DNA of 64,000 nucleotides from Methanobrevibacter sp. V74 (GCF_963082495.1 NZ_CAUJAN010000004.1:1-64000); one strand, 5' to 3'. Positions 10,029 through 20,808 are shown, counted from the stretch's first letter. The notes: generated by a model from the letters alone, not told the origin. Program-made: numbers and translations.

Positions 10029-10811
10029 ATGAAATATAAAATTTTAGAAAAGCCAACTTGTCAAGAAGCATATGATTTAATCGAGGAGGCTCTTAGAAAA
10101 AAGGCAACAATCATGATTTTTGCATGTTGTAAAGTCAATTATGAAGGAAGAGCTTTAAGCGAGCTTAACTGGGGCGAACGCATAATACTGATTAAGCCAG
10201 ATGGAGCATTCCTAATTCATCAAGAAAAAAAGGTAGAACCCGTTAATTGGCAACCGCCAAAATCTCGAACAAGAGCATATATTAAAAACGATAATTTATT
10301 CCTTGAAAGTCATAGAAGAACCCCTAAAGAATTATTAACCGTGGAAATAAGACAAACCCAATTTATCAACTATGCAAATATTGAAGACTTTGAAGAACTT
10401 GAACAGGCAGGATATGAAAAAGACATGGGAGACATGATTATGGATAAACCACATGTAATTGAAGAAGGTTTCACACCCACTGCTCGTGAATATAGTGTTG
10501 AACATGGATTTATAGACATTTTAGGAAAAGATAGTGACAATAATTTAATGATTTTAGAACTAAAAGCTCGCAAAGCCGGAGTTACTGCTGTAAAGCAACT
10601 TAGACGATACATTCAGGACATGGAAAATACTGAAAATGACTATCTAAGAGAAGTTGAAGCTGAAAAGAAAAAAATTAGAGGACTGCTTGTTGCACCATCC
10701 CTTATGGATGACGCACTGGAAATGATTGAAGAGGAAGGCATTGAATTTGTATCAGTTGAACCCCCTCGTGAGCTTAAAAGAGACAAAAAAGTAACATTGG
10801 ATTTCTTTTAA
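10029..10811 (+). CDS. nucS: Mismatch/branched-DNA endonuclease NucS
   Basis: NucS/EndoMS nuclease that cuts at mismatches or branched single-stranded DNA together with PCNA. N-terminal beta domain (DNA binding and dimerisation) followed by a RecB-like nuclease domain with HGFIDIL (Asp163) and ELK (Glu177, Lys179). The C-terminus (KVTLDFF) is a PCNA-interacting peptide. ATG 10029 (MKYKILEKP) fits the family; ATG 10017 is possible. Its stop overlaps the convergent gene's stop by 4 bases. Confidence 0.92.
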   Translation: MKYKILEKPTCQEAYDLIEEALRKKATIMIFACCKVNYEGRALSELNWGERIILIKPDGAFLIHQEKKVEPVNWQPPKSRTRAYIKNDNLFLESHRRTPKELLTVEIRQTQFINYANIEDFEELEQAGYEKDMGDMIMDKPHVIEEGFTPTAREYSVEHGFIDILGKDSDNNLMILELKARKAGVTAVKQLRRYIQDMENTENDYLREVEAEKKKIRGLLVAPSLMDDALEMIEEEGIEFVSVEPPRELKRDKKVTLDFF

Positions 10812-11287
10812 TCTAATGCCTTTTCAATTTTTTTTATTTCATTATCAAAATAGTGTTTAGTAAACTCATTTGCCGGAATTGAAATAGTTACATGGCAGTT
10901 TTTTTCTAATTTGTAAATAAGGTAATCTTCACTTTCAAGAGAAACAGACCCGTCCTCATTTAAAACATCGAGATTGTCCAGTTCAGACAAGATAGTTTCA
11001 TATTCATTTTTTTCTAATTCAATAACATCATCTAATTCCATTTCCTGAACTGTTGGATTTAAGTGTAAGGCAATAGCTACAAATCCATTAACTTTTCTAT
11101 CATCTACAGAAAATTCAGAACTTCTAATTTCATCCATAGAAAATTTAATATGGGTTATTGTGTTTTTAGTAACTGGAATTTCTTTTGATAAACCAATTTG
11201 ATTAACTTCATAATGGTTTTTCCAATCACCAATTTTGTAAATTGCATAATTTATATCATCAAGATTGATAATTTTATCATCATCCAT
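10808..11287 (-). CDS. Uncharacterised 159-residue protein
   Basis: I do not recognise the family. ATG 11287 follows a GTGAT ribosome site; the longer frame up to 11536 only adds antisense sequence of the neighbouring gene. The product is acidic with alternating polar strands (EEDVIELEKNEYETIL-like stretches) and no membrane segment, so it is probably a soluble alpha/beta protein. Convergent with nucS (4-base overlap) and divergent from the zinc-ribbon gene at 11357. Confidence 0.65.
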   Translation of the reverse strand: MDDDKIINLDDINYAIYKIGDWKNHYEVNQIGLSKEIPVTKNTITHIKFSMDEIRSSEFSVDDRKVNGFVAIALHLNPTVQEMELDDVIELEKNEYETILSELDNLDVLNEDGSVSLESEDYLIYKLEKNCHVTISIPANEFTKHYFDNEIKKIEKALD

Positions 11288-11356
11288 AATATCACATATA
11301 TTAAATATGTTTTTATACAATAAATAATAAATGTAACTTTTAATGGAGGTTAATCT

Positions 11357-12061
11357 GTGAAAAAATGTCCTGAATGCGGAAATCCTAGTTATGATGGTGC
11401 TCCTATTTGTGGAAATTGTGGTTATAACTTTCCAAAACCGAAAGTTGTAACCCCGAAAAGCGAAGATATTTTCCAAAAAGAGCCTAAAGTTGAAAAAAAT
11501 TCCAATGATGAAGATACAATAAGTATCATTAAACAACGTAAACTTATTATTGGAATTATAATAGCTATAACTTTAATTGTTATTTGTGGAATCGTATTGA
11601 CCGGATCAAATAATCAAAATAATTCTAATTCACTTATTCAATCTAATGATATGCTTAAATATACTTCCGGCGATTTTTCATTTAAATATCCTAGCAGTTG
11701 GAAATCAATCAATCTGACCGATATAGAGCATCCTGGAGCTATCTTTTTCCAAAATAAAAATAATGTAACCATTGAGTATTATAATGTAAGTAATGATTCT
11801 AACTCTTTAAAGGAAATAACTCAAAATAGAATTAGTACTGCTCAAACTAATGGAAATTATGTCGAACTTGTTGAAACAATAACTTTAGATGGTAGAAACG
11901 CATCAAATATTCTTTTAGAAAATGCTGATGGTGATTATACTAGGTATATTTCTATGTTTAGTGATGGAAAGTTACATGTCTTTAAAATAACTGGAGACTC
12001 TGAAAACTCACTTTCCTCTGAAGATATTGAAAGCACTATTAGTTCTGCTGATATTGCTTAA
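11357..12061 (+). CDS. Zinc-ribbon, single-pass membrane protein with PsbP-like domain
   Basis: Starts with GTG 11357 behind GGAGG. An N-terminal zinc ribbon (CPECG, then CGNCGYNF) occupies residues 4-24. A charged linker, one transmembrane helix (about 61-82) and an extracellular domain of roughly 150 residues follow. That domain opens with YTSGDFSFKYPSSWK, the start pattern of PsbP-like or DUF4367-like domains in archaeal membrane proteins. Likely a membrane-anchored lipid or ligand-binding protein with a cytoplasmic zinc ribbon; function unknown. Confidence 0.75.
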   Translation: MKKCPECGNPSYDGAPICGNCGYNFPKPKVVTPKSEDIFQKEPKVEKNSNDEDTISIIKQRKLIIGIIIAITLIVICGIVLTGSNNQNNSNSLIQSNDMLKYTSGDFSFKYPSSWKSINLTDIEHPGAIFFQNKNNVTIEYYNVSNDSNSLKEITQNRISTAQTNGNYVELVETITLDGRNASNILLENADGDYTRYISMFSDGKLHVFKITGDSENSLSSEDIESTISSADIA

Positions 12062-12087
12062 GTATGATTTAAATCATACTTTTTTTA
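12061..12087 (+). terminator. Terminator after the zinc-ribbon gene
   Basis: Perfect 10+10 palindrome (agtatgattt / aaatcatact) beginning at the stop codon and running into a T7 tract. Confidence 0.7.
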
Positions 12088-12102
12088 TTTTTAAATTTCA
12101 AT

Positions 12103-12930
12103 ATGACAAAAATTAAACTTGCACTTTGTCAAATGAATGTCATAGACAATAAAGCGGCGAATATTAAAAAAGCTAGCTTGATGATAGAAGAAAGTGTTAA
12201 AAATAATGCTGATTTTATAGTTTTACCTGAAATGTTTAACTGTCCTTACTCTAATGATAAATTTATTGAATATAGTGAAGAAGAGCAAGACAGCCCCACC
12301 TTAAACAAAATTTCAGCATTAGCAAAGAAGAATGAGGTTTATATTTTAGCTGGATCAATTCCTGAAAGAGAATCAGACAGATTATACAACACTAGCTATT
12401 TATTTAACCGGAAAGGCGAAATAATAGCTAAACATAGAAAAATGCATCTTTTTGACATTGACATTGAAGACCAAATTACTTTTAAAGAGTCAGATGTATT
12501 GACTGCAGGAGACGAATTTACAATCGCCAATACAGAATTCGGCAAAATAGGCATTGGAATTTGCTATGATATTCGTTTTGTTGAGCTTGCAAGAATTATG
12601 GTTGAAAATAAGGCATTGCTTCTTTTCTATCCAGGGGCATTTAATATGGCAACTGGCCCTGCCCATTGGGAGTTATTATTCCGTTCAAGAGCTCTTGACA
12701 ACCAAGTTTTCTGCATAGGCGTTGCACCTGCACTAAATAAAGATGCAAGTTACCACAGTTATGGCCATTCAATTGTCACAAATCCATGGGGCGAAGTTAT
12801 TGTCCAGTCAAATGAAAAAGAAGATTTGATATTTTGCGAAATCGATTTAGATGAAATAAAAAAAGTAAGAGAGGAAATTCCCCTTTTAAAAAATAAAAGA
12901 AAAGATTTATATGAAGTTATTTGCAAATAA
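12103..12930 (+). CDS. Nitrilase-superfamily amidase, omega-amidase type
   Basis: Carbon-nitrogen hydrolase. Catalytic triad visible: Glu43 (LPEMF), Lys113 (KHRKMHLFD) and Cys154 (GICYDIRF). The sequence as a whole (NCPYSNDKF, FNMATGPAHWELL, RSRALDNQ) resembles omega-amidase/Nit2 enzymes that hydrolyse 2-oxoglutaramate or 2-oxosuccinamate, but the substrate cannot be fixed from sequence. 275 residues, family length. No ribosome site; the preceding hairpin is close, so translation may be leaderless. Ends directly against the convergent HEAT-repeat gene. Confidence 0.88.
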   Translation: MTKIKLALCQMNVIDNKAANIKKASLMIEESVKNNADFIVLPEMFNCPYSNDKFIEYSEEEQDSPTLNKISALAKKNEVYILAGSIPERESDRLYNTSYLFNRKGEIIAKHRKMHLFDIDIEDQITFKESDVLTAGDEFTIANTEFGKIGIGICYDIRFVELARIMVENKALLLFYPGAFNMATGPAHWELLFRSRALDNQVFCIGVAPALNKDASYHSYGHSIVTNPWGEVIVQSNEKEDLIFCEIDLDEIKKVREEIPLLKNKRKDLYEVICK

Positions 12931-13779
12931 CTATTTTAATTTGGCTAATCTTTTCGTGAAGTACTCTAATTTTTTATCATTATCAGAAAATACTTCAATT
13001 GCTGTTTCAATGACCCTTACCTCATTATCATAGTCATTGGCTTTTCTGTATAAAATACATAATCTTTTATATGGAGCATCTTTATCCTGTTTTGATTCAA
13101 CGTAACGTTCATATTCCTTGATAGCTTTTTGAAGATTAGTTTTTTCCATTTCTTTAATTGTGCTAATTGGAATAACTTTTGCAACACTTTCACCAGCTGC
13201 TTTTGCTTTTTGTCTTTTTTGAGCTTTTTTAATGGCTTTATTGCATGATTTTTTGAAGTCTTTATCTTTTTCAGCTTTTCTTGCATCTTTGATTAGATTA
13301 ATAGATTCCTCAGTTGCAAGATCTCCTAATGCTTGAATAGCTGCAAGTCTAACTCCCCAATCCTCATCATCAAGACATTTAGCAATGAAATCTAGTTCAT
13401 CTTCAGCTTGAAGTTCTCCGAGTGCACGTACTGCAACCTTTCTAACTCCAAAGTCCTCGTCTTCTGTTGATTTGACAAAAGAATCAATGACTTTTTTATT
13501 TTCAGTTTCTTTAAGTGCAAATGCAAGGAAACGTTTATCTTTACCTTCTGCATTTTCAAATTCATCAATTAATTTATCAACAGCCACCTCACCCATACTT
13601 CCTAATATTTCAGCAGCTTTAAATCTGACTTGGGCATTGTCATCAGTAGTAGCTTTAATTAATGGTTCAATTGCTTCCTCATCAGTGATGCCAACTAATG
13701 ATTCGACAGCTTCTTTTCTGATACTGACATCCTCATTTGATAAATCGTTAATAGTATCATTAAAATTTAAATTTGACAT
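12931..13779 (-). CDS. HEAT-repeat protein
   Basis: 282 residues. About five HEAT/PBS-lyase-type helical repeats fill residues 1-170, each with a pattern like DEDxxVRxxAxxALGxL. A highly basic helix (KKAQKRQKAKAA, about 185-205) and a short TPR-like tail follow. Such proteins act as scaffolds or partners of modifying enzymes; no partner is evident here. Gene stop touches the nitrilase stop. Confidence 0.85.
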   Translation of the reverse strand: MSNLNFNDTINDLSNEDVSIRKEAVESLVGITDEEAIEPLIKATTDDNAQVRFKAAEILGSMGEVAVDKLIDEFENAEGKDKRFLAFALKETENKKVIDSFVKSTEDEDFGVRKVAVRALGELQAEDELDFIAKCLDDEDWGVRLAAIQALGDLATEESINLIKDARKAEKDKDFKKSCNKAIKKAQKRQKAKAAGESVAKVIPISTIKEMEKTNLQKAIKEYERYVESKQDKDAPYKRLCILYRKANDYDNEVRVIETAIEVFSDNDKKLEYFTKRLAKLK

Positions 13780-13869
13780 AGTAAATAATTAGATTTTAAG
13801 AATATATAATAATACCCATTACTTAAATTTCATTAAAAATAGTTAAATCAATTATAAATATGTTATTGA

Positions 13870-13899
13870 AATAAAAAAATAAGGGAAAAAATCCCTTAT
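13870..13899 (-). terminator. Terminator of the dehydrogenase gene
   Basis: Hairpin ataaggga/tcccttat directly after the stop codon at 13900, followed on the minus strand by a T-rich tract. Confidence 0.7.
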
Positions 13900-14671
13900 C
13901 TAAATAGCTGTCCATCCACCATCAATACAGATTAATTGACCAGTACAGAAACTTGATGCATCAGAGGCCAAGTAAATTGCAATACCATCCAATTCACCAA
14001 GTTTACCTAAGCGGCCTGCCGGACAATATGCTGCAATGAGGTCCATGAATCCATCCATTTCAATAGAAGCTACAGTTAATTCAGTTTCAAATACCGCAGG
14101 ACCAATAGCGTTTACAGTAATATTGTATTTGGCCCATTCTACTGCTAAGTTTTTGGTTAAGTTCATTACTCCACCTTTAGCAGATGAGTATGCGCTAATT
14201 CCTCCACCGGGGAAGATTACTCTTGAGTGGATTAAACCAATGTTAATGATTTTACCATATTCCTGTTCAATCATTATTTCCCCAACAGCTTTACACATGT
14301 AGTATACACCACTTAAATCAATGTGAATGTGTCTTTCCCATTCTTCATTTGATTGATCAGTAACCATTTTGTTATTGCCCATACCTGCAGCGTTAACCAA
14401 AATATCAATCCTACCCATATTCATCCATAACTTTTGCAACCGCCGCAGTTATACTGTCATAATCTCCTACATCACATACAGCATAGATAGCATCAACTCC
14501 ATATTCTTTTTCTATTTCAGCTACGTTTTCTAACAATCTTTCTTCTCTTCTTGCAAATAATGCTAATCTAGCACCTTGACTTGCATATGCCTGTGCAATT
14601 TGCCAGCCAAGTCCAGATGAAGCACCGGTTATTACTGCCACTTTATCTTTTATATCAAAATAGTTTTTCAT
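13900..14671 (-). pseudogene. Short-chain dehydrogenase, frameshifted
   Basis: SDR oxidoreductase of the gluconate 5-dehydrogenase-like group. Frame one (14671 to 14411) gives the NAD(P)-binding TGASSGLGWQIA motif and ends ...VMDEYG. The protein resumes in a second frame with RIDILVNAAGMGN, YSSAK and the C-terminal IDGGW. One extra base in the GGG at about 14416-14418 explains the shift. In addition, the position of the catalytic serine (usual NIxS) reads NIGL, a TCA to TTA change, while Tyr and Lys of YxxxK remain. Two independent defects favour a true pseudogene. Confidence 0.8.
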
Positions 14672-14979
14672 TTAACATTCCACTTAGGCATAAGGCTATG
14701 TTAATTATTTTAAAATTTAAAGTATTTAACTATTTTTATTTAATTTATTTCGTAAATATAGAAATTAAATCCAATAAATTATAAAAAATATTAAAAAATA
14801 TTCCTAAAAATAAACAGTCCCATAACGAATACAATTAATAATTTTTATGAACACCCAAGTATTTGAATTTGACAAAAAACTGTTTAAAAATAATACCCCA
14901 ATTATAAAAAGATACAATAATATTAAATAAATTGACACAAATAAAATAAAAAATGTTAGTAAAAGACGGGGAACATTAA
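14672..14979. other. Divergent intergenic region
   Basis: AT-rich spacer between the divergent dehydrogenase and lhr genes, expected to carry both promoters. I see no gene or clear operator. Confidence 0.5.
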
Positions 14980-17577
14980 ATGATTGAAGAGCAAAACAAA
15001 ACATATTCAAAAAAACAAATTTACAAAACACTTCACCCATGGGTTAGACAATGGTTTGAATCCCAATTCAAAGATTTCACACCCGCTCAGAAAAAATCGA
15101 TCATAGATATCCACAAAAACAATAACATACTTATATCTTCACCAACAGGTTCAGGTAAAACATTAACAGCATTTTTATCAGTAATCAGTAAGTTAACAAG
15201 TCTTGCTGAGAAAGAAAAGCTTGAAGATAAAGTTTACTGCATTTACATCTCACCCCTAAAAGCATTAGATAATGATATCGAAAAAAATTTAGACGAACCC
15301 CTAAAAGAAATTGAAAAAATAGCTGGTCAGAACTTAGGAATAAGAAAAACGGTGCGAACCGGCGATACAAGCCAATATCAAAGACAAAAAATGCTTAAAA
15401 AACCGCCGCACATTTTAATTACAACCCCTGAAACATTATCAATCTTACTAGTGGCCCCTAAATTTAGAGAAAAATTAAGTCATGTGAAATATGTTATTGT
15501 TGATGAAATTCACTCATTAGCTGAAAATAAACGAGGAGTAGATTTAAGTTTATCTCTTGAAAGGCTGCAGCACCTAATTGGACAATATACAAGAATCGGC
15601 CTATCAGCAACAGTAAGTCCAATTGAAGAAGTTGCAAGATTTTTAGTAGGTTATGAATATGGAGTAGAGCGAAACTGCAAAATAGTTAATATAAACTATT
15701 TAAAAGAACTTGACATGGAGGTAATGTGTCCAGTAAGCGATATTGTACTTGCTGATGAAGAAGACATACGACTTGGAATGTATGACTTGCTTGATGATTT
15801 AATTCAGGAAAACAAGACCACATTAATATTTACAAATACAAGAAGTGGAACAGAACGTTTTGTTTATAATTTAAAGAAAATGTATCCGATGAATTATGAT
15901 AATGACAATATCATGGCTCACCATTCTTCACTTTCAAAAGAAGCACGTCTTGAAACAGAAAATAAACTAAAGGAAGGAAAATTAAAAGCTGTCGTTTCAT
16001 CAACATCCCTAGAACTTGGCATTGACATTGGATATATTGATCTTGTAGTTTTAATAAACTCGCCGAAATCAGTTGCAAGAGCTCTTCAAAGAATCGGTAG
16101 AAGCGGACACAGGCTACATGAGAAATCACATGGAAAAATCATAGTAACCGACCGTGATGATTTAGTAGAATGTTCAGTTCTTCTAAAAAATGCAAAAGAA
16201 GGTAAAATTGATAAAATCACGATACCAACAAACTGTCTTGATGTATTGGCCCAACATATTTACGGAATGAGTATTGAAAATCCATGGGATATTGATTATG
16301 CATATGACGTGATAAGGAAGAGTTATTGTTATAAAGACCTAACAAGAGATGATTATGAAAATGTATTGAGTTATCTTGCTGGAGAATATCCTGAACTTGA
16401 AGAACATTATGTTTATGCTAAAATTTGGATTGATTATAAAGAAAATACCTTTGGAAAAAGAGGAAAGCTAGCCAGAATGCTTTATTCGACAAATATTGGA
16501 ACAATACCAGATTCATCTGGAGTGCTTGTTAAATATGATGGTGAAACAGTTGGTAAAATTGAAGAGTCATTTATGGAGAGACTGAAAAAAGGAGACACAT
16601 TCGTTTTGGGAGGTAGAACATATCGATTCAATTATGGAAAAGGAATGACTATAAATGTAACTCCTGCAAGCGGACCTCCGACAATACCTTCATGGTTTTC
16701 ACAACAACTGCCACTATCATTTGACCTTGCAATGGATATACAAAAATTTAGATCGTTTATGGACTCTAAATTTGAATATAGGAAAAGTAAAGAAGAAATC
16801 ATGGAATTTATCTATGATTATTTATATGTAGATGAATTTGCAGCCAATTCAATATATGAATACTTTGTCGAACAATACAAATATGCTAGAATTCCATCCA
16901 ATAGAAGGTTATTAATTGAATACTATAAAGGATTCGGAGGGAGGAAATTTGTAATATTTCATTCATTATTCGGACGAAAAGTCAATGATGCACTATCCCG
17001 TGCAGTTGCTTATGTTGTTGCTCAAAAATACAATACCAATGTTACCATTTCAATATCAGACAATGGTTTTTATTTAAGCTCAGATGGCACTATTGGAGGA
17101 CTGGAGTCATTTAAAAAATTAACTCCTGAAAATTTCGAGCAAATATTATCAAATTCATTAAATAAAACAGAAACATTAGCTTCCCGCTTTAGACATTGTG
17201 CTGGAAGATCATTGATGACACTTAGAAAATATAAGGGAGAATCTAAATCAGTTGGTCGCCAACAAGTTAGAGGAAAAATATTACTTAAGTTCGTTCAAGG
17301 CATGGATGAGGATTTCTCAATTCTAAAAGAAGCTAGAAGAGAAGCAATGGAAGATTATATGGATGTTAAAAATGCCTTAAAAGTTATCAAAATTGTCGAT
17401 AGTGGTGAGCTAGAAATTAAAACAATAGACACTGTTATTCCAAGTCCATTTGCATTTAATTTAGTTTCACAAGGATACTTAGATATCTTAAATCAAAATG
17501 ACAAAAACGAATTTACAAAAAGAATGCATCAAGCAATCGTTGAGCAAATTAAAGATAAACTAAAAGATATTTATTAA
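14980..17577 (+). CDS. lhr: Lhr-type ATP-dependent helicase
   Basis: Large superfamily 2 DNA helicase (archaeal Lhr core), a 3'-5' translocase linked to repair of replication-blocking damage. 865 residues, the usual archaeal length. Walker [10 protein letters not shown] (about 53-61), DEIH Walker B (about 174), SAT motif III (LSATVSP) and RIGRSGHR motif VI are intact. The C-terminal Lhr-specific winged-helix and beta-barrel region follows. ATG 14980 has a GGGGAAC upstream. Confidence 0.93.
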   Translation: MIEEQNKTYSKKQIYKTLHPWVRQWFESQFKDFTPAQKKSIIDIHKNNNILISSPTGSGKTLTAFLSVISKLTSLAEKEKLEDKVYCIYISPLKALDNDIEKNLDEPLKEIEKIAGQNLGIRKTVRTGDTSQYQRQKMLKKPPHILITTPETLSILLVAPKFREKLSHVKYVIVDEIHSLAENKRGVDLSLSLERLQHLIGQYTRIGLSATVSPIEEVARFLVGYEYGVERNCKIVNINYLKELDMEVMCPVSDIVLADEEDIRLGMYDLLDDLIQENKTTLIFTNTRSGTERFVYNLKKMYPMNYDNDNIMAHHSSLSKEARLETENKLKEGKLKAVVSSTSLELGIDIGYIDLVVLINSPKSVARALQRIGRSGHRLHEKSHGKIIVTDRDDLVECSVLLKNAKEGKIDKITIPTNCLDVLAQHIYGMSIENPWDIDYAYDVIRKSYCYKDLTRDDYENVLSYLAGEYPELEEHYVYAKIWIDYKENTFGKRGKLARMLYSTNIGTIPDSSGVLVKYDGETVGKIEESFMERLKKGDTFVLGGRTYRFNYGKGMTINVTPASGPPTIPSWFSQQLPLSFDLAMDIQKFRSFMDSKFEYRKSKEEIMEFIYDYLYVDEFAANSIYEYFVEQYKYARIPSNRRLLIEYYKGFGGRKFVIFHSLFGRKVNDALSRAVAYVVAQKYNTNVTISISDNGFYLSSDGTIGGLESFKKLTPENFEQILSNSLNKTETLASRFRHCAGRSLMTLRKYKGESKSVGRQQVRGKILLKFVQGMDEDFSILKEARREAMEDYMDVKNALKVIKIVDSGELEIKTIDTVIPSPFAFNLVSQGYLDILNQNDKNEFTKRMHQAIVEQIKDKLKDIY

Positions 17578-17636
17578 AAGTCAAAAGATAAACATATTAT
17601 AAATGATGTTAAATAATTAATTAAAAAGGTGATAAT

Positions 17637-18005
17637 ATGACTAAATGGAGTGCAGTATTTATCGGATTCATATTTGCTGTTGCTGTAAAATCATTTTTCG
17701 CACATTATGAATTTGTAGGATTGTTAATTGTAGGATTCATTACAGGATACATTGCTCATTCTGGAGCATTAAGTGGACTTTGGAATGCTGCTGTTGCAGG
17801 AGCCTTAGGTACAATTATTGCAGCAATATTATTTGTTTTAATTGTAACATTTGGAGGCAGTTTTGCAGGAATGTTTGGAGGATTAACCGGATTCACACTC
17901 TCTGGAGTCGCTAGCATAATCACAATTATTGAATCATTAATTTATTATGCAATTGTAATGGGAATTACAGGAGCCGTTGGAGGAGCATTAGCTTCTAAAA
18001 ATTAA
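17637..18005 (+). CDS. Four-helix membrane protein, DUF5518-like
   Basis: 122 residues, glycine-rich, with four hydrophobic segments and short loops, including GFITGYIAHSGALSGLWNAAVAGALG. This matches the pattern of the small DUF5518 membrane proteins common in methanogens. GGTGAT ribosome site upstream. It precedes another small membrane protein by 16 bases, so the two are probably cotranscribed. Function unknown. Confidence 0.75.
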   Translation: MTKWSAVFIGFIFAVAVKSFFAHYEFVGLLIVGFITGYIAHSGALSGLWNAAVAGALGTIIAAILFVLIVTFGGSFAGMFGGLTGFTLSGVASIITIIESLIYYAIVMGITGAVGGALASKN

Positions 18006-18021
18006 TTTTTGGAGATATGAA

Positions 18022-18420
18022 ATGAATAAATTCGTAGATTTTAATATGAAATCATTGGTATTTGGAGCCGCAATAGCTGCTGCATTTATTATATTTGGAT
18101 GGCAATTTTGGGATTGGTTTTATCCTTTCTCAGCAATAGGTCTTTTATATGCTGGATACGGTCAAAATGACCTGAAAATGGGAGCCATTATAGGAGCAAT
18201 CGCATCAACACCCATTATCGCTTTAACATTCAAAGGATATATGGGTCAATTTAGTGGAATTTTCTTAACTGAAAACGGAATGATGGGTTTAACCATCTTA
18301 ATCATTGTTGTAGGTGCTTTCGTTGGTTTTGTTGGTGCATGGACAAAAAGAAGTCGTGTAAAAGCATTAGAGGAATACGAAAAAAAACAGAAAATCGGAA
18401 AAAATAAAAACAAAAAATAA
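18022..18420 (+). CDS. Small membrane protein
   Basis: 132 residues with four predicted membrane segments and a strongly basic C-terminal tail (KKQKIGKNKNKK). Ribosome site TGGAG upstream. Similar architecture to the preceding gene (GYGQNDLKMGAIIGAIASTP resembles its glycine-rich loop), so possibly a distant paralogue. Function unknown. Confidence 0.7.
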   Translation: MNKFVDFNMKSLVFGAAIAAAFIIFGWQFWDWFYPFSAIGLLYAGYGQNDLKMGAIIGAIASTPIIALTFKGYMGQFSGIFLTENGMMGLTILIIVVGAFVGFVGAWTKRSRVKALEEYEKKQKIGKNKNKK

Positions 18421-18446
18421 TAACAAATTTATGTTATTATTTTTTC
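18416..18446. terminator. Bidirectional terminator
   Basis: Stem aataataac/gttattatt spans the convergent stops of the membrane protein and purP genes and has T-runs on both strands. Confidence 0.65.
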
Positions 18447-19520
18447 TAATTCATCTCTTTTTATGCCTTTTTTAATTTCAACCGCAATTCTTCTACCCAT
18501 GCTCATTGGTTCACCATAAGTTAAGTAGGAGTAAGGAGAACCGTTCATAAATGTGTTAGTTCCACCATCAGTTCTTGCACTAATTTCAAAACAAATTACT
18601 TCTAAATTATCATTCACTAATGTTTGCATGCAGAATGGTCCGTTTAATCCAGGAGCAACCAATTTTTTAGCACTTTCAGTTAATTTATCGGCCATCTCAA
18701 ATACTTGAGGAAGTAATGACTCACGAATGACAGCAGGGTGGTTACCAGTTACAACATAAGACGGGCTTAAATCAATGTCTAACTGATCTTTTGCAGGCAT
18801 TCTTACAAAACCGTCAATACTGGATTCATATCTTGTATCCATACCCATTAATTCAACAGCATCATCAAGTGATGAGTAAAAATAATGTATACAGTAATTA
18901 CAACCCGAAACATACTCTTCAATGTGCGCCGCCTCTACATCACTGTCATCTAACCAACCACGTGCTTTCATAGATTCAATTTTTGCATTAAATTCTTCAG
19001 TAGAGGATGCTACAAAGTAACCTCTTCCACCTCTTGCACCTGGGAATTTAACCATAACTGGGCGGTCGATTTCAGATGGACCGTCATATTTAAATGGAAT
19101 TCTAACTCCACCCTCAACCAACAGTGCTCTTTCTTTATCCCTTTCTGCTTCCCATCTTAACACGTCTCTGTTTCCAAACATAGGGACATTAAATTTGTCT
19201 TCTACATTATCAAGGCCGGCATATGCAACAAAAGATCCATGAGGAACAACAATTGCATTCATTGCTCGGAGTTTTTCTTGAATATCTTCATTGACAATGT
19301 CTTTAAATTCATCAACGATTATATATTCATCTGCAACTCCGAATCTTTGATATGGAATTTCTCTTCCTTTTTCACAAACGATAGCGGTTCTAAATCCTTC
19401 TTCTTTTGCACCTTGCAAAATATGTAAAGAAGTGTGACTTCCGAGAGTAGCTATTGTGATTTCACTTTTGTCATAATTAGCCAAAATATTTAAAATATCT
19501 TCCTTTTTAACTTCTCCCAT
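18429..19520 (-). CDS. purP: FAICAR synthetase PurP
   Basis: Archaeal formate-dependent IMP pathway enzyme: converts AICAR, formate and ATP to FAICAR, replacing bacterial PurH transformylase. ATP-grasp protein of 363 residues. Seen are the N-terminal TLGSHTSLHILQGAKEEGF, the VMVKFPGARGGRGYF ATP-binding region and the CFEISARTDGGTNTF metal/phosphate site. AGGAG ribosome site precedes ATG 19520. Confidence 0.95.
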   Translation of the reverse strand: MGEVKKEDILNILANYDKSEITIATLGSHTSLHILQGAKEEGFRTAIVCEKGREIPYQRFGVADEYIIVDEFKDIVNEDIQEKLRAMNAIVVPHGSFVAYAGLDNVEDKFNVPMFGNRDVLRWEAERDKERALLVEGGVRIPFKYDGPSEIDRPVMVKFPGARGGRGYFVASSTEEFNAKIESMKARGWLDDSDVEAAHIEEYVSGCNYCIHYFYSSLDDAVELMGMDTRYESSIDGFVRMPAKDQLDIDLSPSYVVTGNHPAVIRESLLPQVFEMADKLTESAKKLVAPGLNGPFCMQTLVNDNLEVICFEISARTDGGTNTFMNGSPYSYLTYGEPMSMGRRIAVEIKKGIKRDELEKIIT

Positions 19521-19645
19521 TTTATCTTCTCCTAAAAGAATGGTGTTTATAAATATGTTTTTAACAATTTATAATATTTGTTATTTAAAAATTTAAAAAG
19601 GATAATAAACATATAATTAAATTGAATAATTAAGGATTGGAAAAA

Positions 19646-20176
19646 ATGTTAATTGGTTTAATTTCAGATACACACATCCCAGATAGAGCAAAAGTATTGC
19701 CTCAAAAAGTAATGGAAGCATTTAGTGAAGTTGAATTAATATTACATGCAGGAGATTTAACTTCTCCAAAAGTAATTGAAGAATTAGAAACAATAGCTCC
19801 AGTCATGGCAATTCAAGGAAATATGGATAGAGTTAATGGAATTGACCTACCAAAAGCAAAAGTTATTGAAGCAGAAGGTCTGAAAATTGGCCTCATACAT
19901 GGAGAAGTGTACCCAAGAGCAGATAGCAGCCAATTATTATACTTGGCAAAAGAATTAAATGTTGACATTCTGGTTTCAGGACACTCACATCAACCAAAAA
20001 TAGAACAAAAAGATGGAATATTGCTATTGAATCCTGGAAGTCCTATAGTTCCAAGGCTTGCAGACAGAACTGTTATGTTACTTGAAATTAATAATGAAGA
20101 AGTTGATGTTGAAATTGTTAAAATTGGCTCACCAGTATGTAGCGCACTTGATTTTGACCAATATCCGAGGGATTGA
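19646..20176 (+). CDS. YfcE/MJ0936-type phosphodiesterase
   Basis: Calcineurin-like metallophosphodiesterase. Metal ligands visible: DTH near residue 8, HAGDLT, GNMD and GHSHQP. 176 residues from ATG 19646 (an upstream TTG would add three residues). Family members hydrolyse cyclic or artificial phosphodiesters; the physiological substrate is unsettled. The rlmE start follows one base after its stop, indicating coupling. Confidence 0.88.
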   Translation: MLIGLISDTHIPDRAKVLPQKVMEAFSEVELILHAGDLTSPKVIEELETIAPVMAIQGNMDRVNGIDLPKAKVIEAEGLKIGLIHGEVYPRADSSQLLYLAKELNVDILVSGHSHQPKIEQKDGILLLNPGSPIVPRLADRTVMLLEINNEEVDVEIVKIGSPVCSALDFDQYPRD

Positions 20177-20177
20177 A

Positions 20178-20807
20178 ATGGGAAGCAAATGGCAAATGGA
20201 AAAACATAATGATCCATATTATAAAAAAGCTAAAAAAGAAGATTATCGTTCAAGAGCCTCTTATAAACTTAAACAATTAGATAAAAAGTACAAGCTTATT
20301 AAAGAGGGCAATACAGTGGTTGATTTAGGTGCAGCACCTGGCGGATGGTCACAAGTTGCACTGGAAAAAGTAGGTGAAGAGGGAATTGTTGTTGGAGTTG
20401 ACTTAAATAGATTTAAAAAATTCCCCGAAGAAAATTATTATGGAATCAGAGGAGATTTCACAACTCCCGAAGTTCAGGAAAAAATAATGGAAATCATTGG
20501 TGGAAAAGCTAAAGTGGTAATGTCTGATGCTGCTCCATCACTTTGCGGCATTAAAAACATCGACCAGCTCAGATCAATTGATTTAGTTAATGTGGTTATT
20601 GAAATAGCTGAAAACATCCTAGAAGAAAAAGGCAATTTAGTTATGAAAGTATTCCAAGGTTCCGAATATAAAAATATGTTAGATTCACTTAAATCCAAAT
20701 TCAGACATGTTAGAACCACCAAACCTCCATCATCACGTAAAAAAAGTTCTGAAATGTACGTTGTAGGACTAGAATATATGCCTAATAAAAAAAAGAGAAA
20801 AAAATAA
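20178..20807 (+). CDS. rlmE: 23S rRNA 2'-O-uridine methyltransferase RlmE (FtsJ)
   Basis: SAM-dependent 2'-O-methyltransferase acting on the large-subunit rRNA A-loop. 209 residues. SAM motif [13 protein letters not shown] (about 49-61), catalytic K-D-K-E set with SDAAP and KVFQG, and the C-terminal [18 protein letters not shown] 20178 has GAGGGAT upstream; the longer open frame to 20058 overlaps the phosphodiesterase and is not needed. Confidence 0.94.
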   Translation: MGSKWQMEKHNDPYYKKAKKEDYRSRASYKLKQLDKKYKLIKEGNTVVDLGAAPGGWSQVALEKVGEEGIVVGVDLNRFKKFPEENYYGIRGDFTTPEVQEKIMEIIGGKAKVVMSDAAPSLCGIKNIDQLRSIDLVNVVIEIAENILEEKGNLVMKVFQGSEYKNMLDSLKSKFRHVRTTKPPSSRKKSSEMYVVGLEYMPNKKKRKK

Positions 20808-20808
20808 T

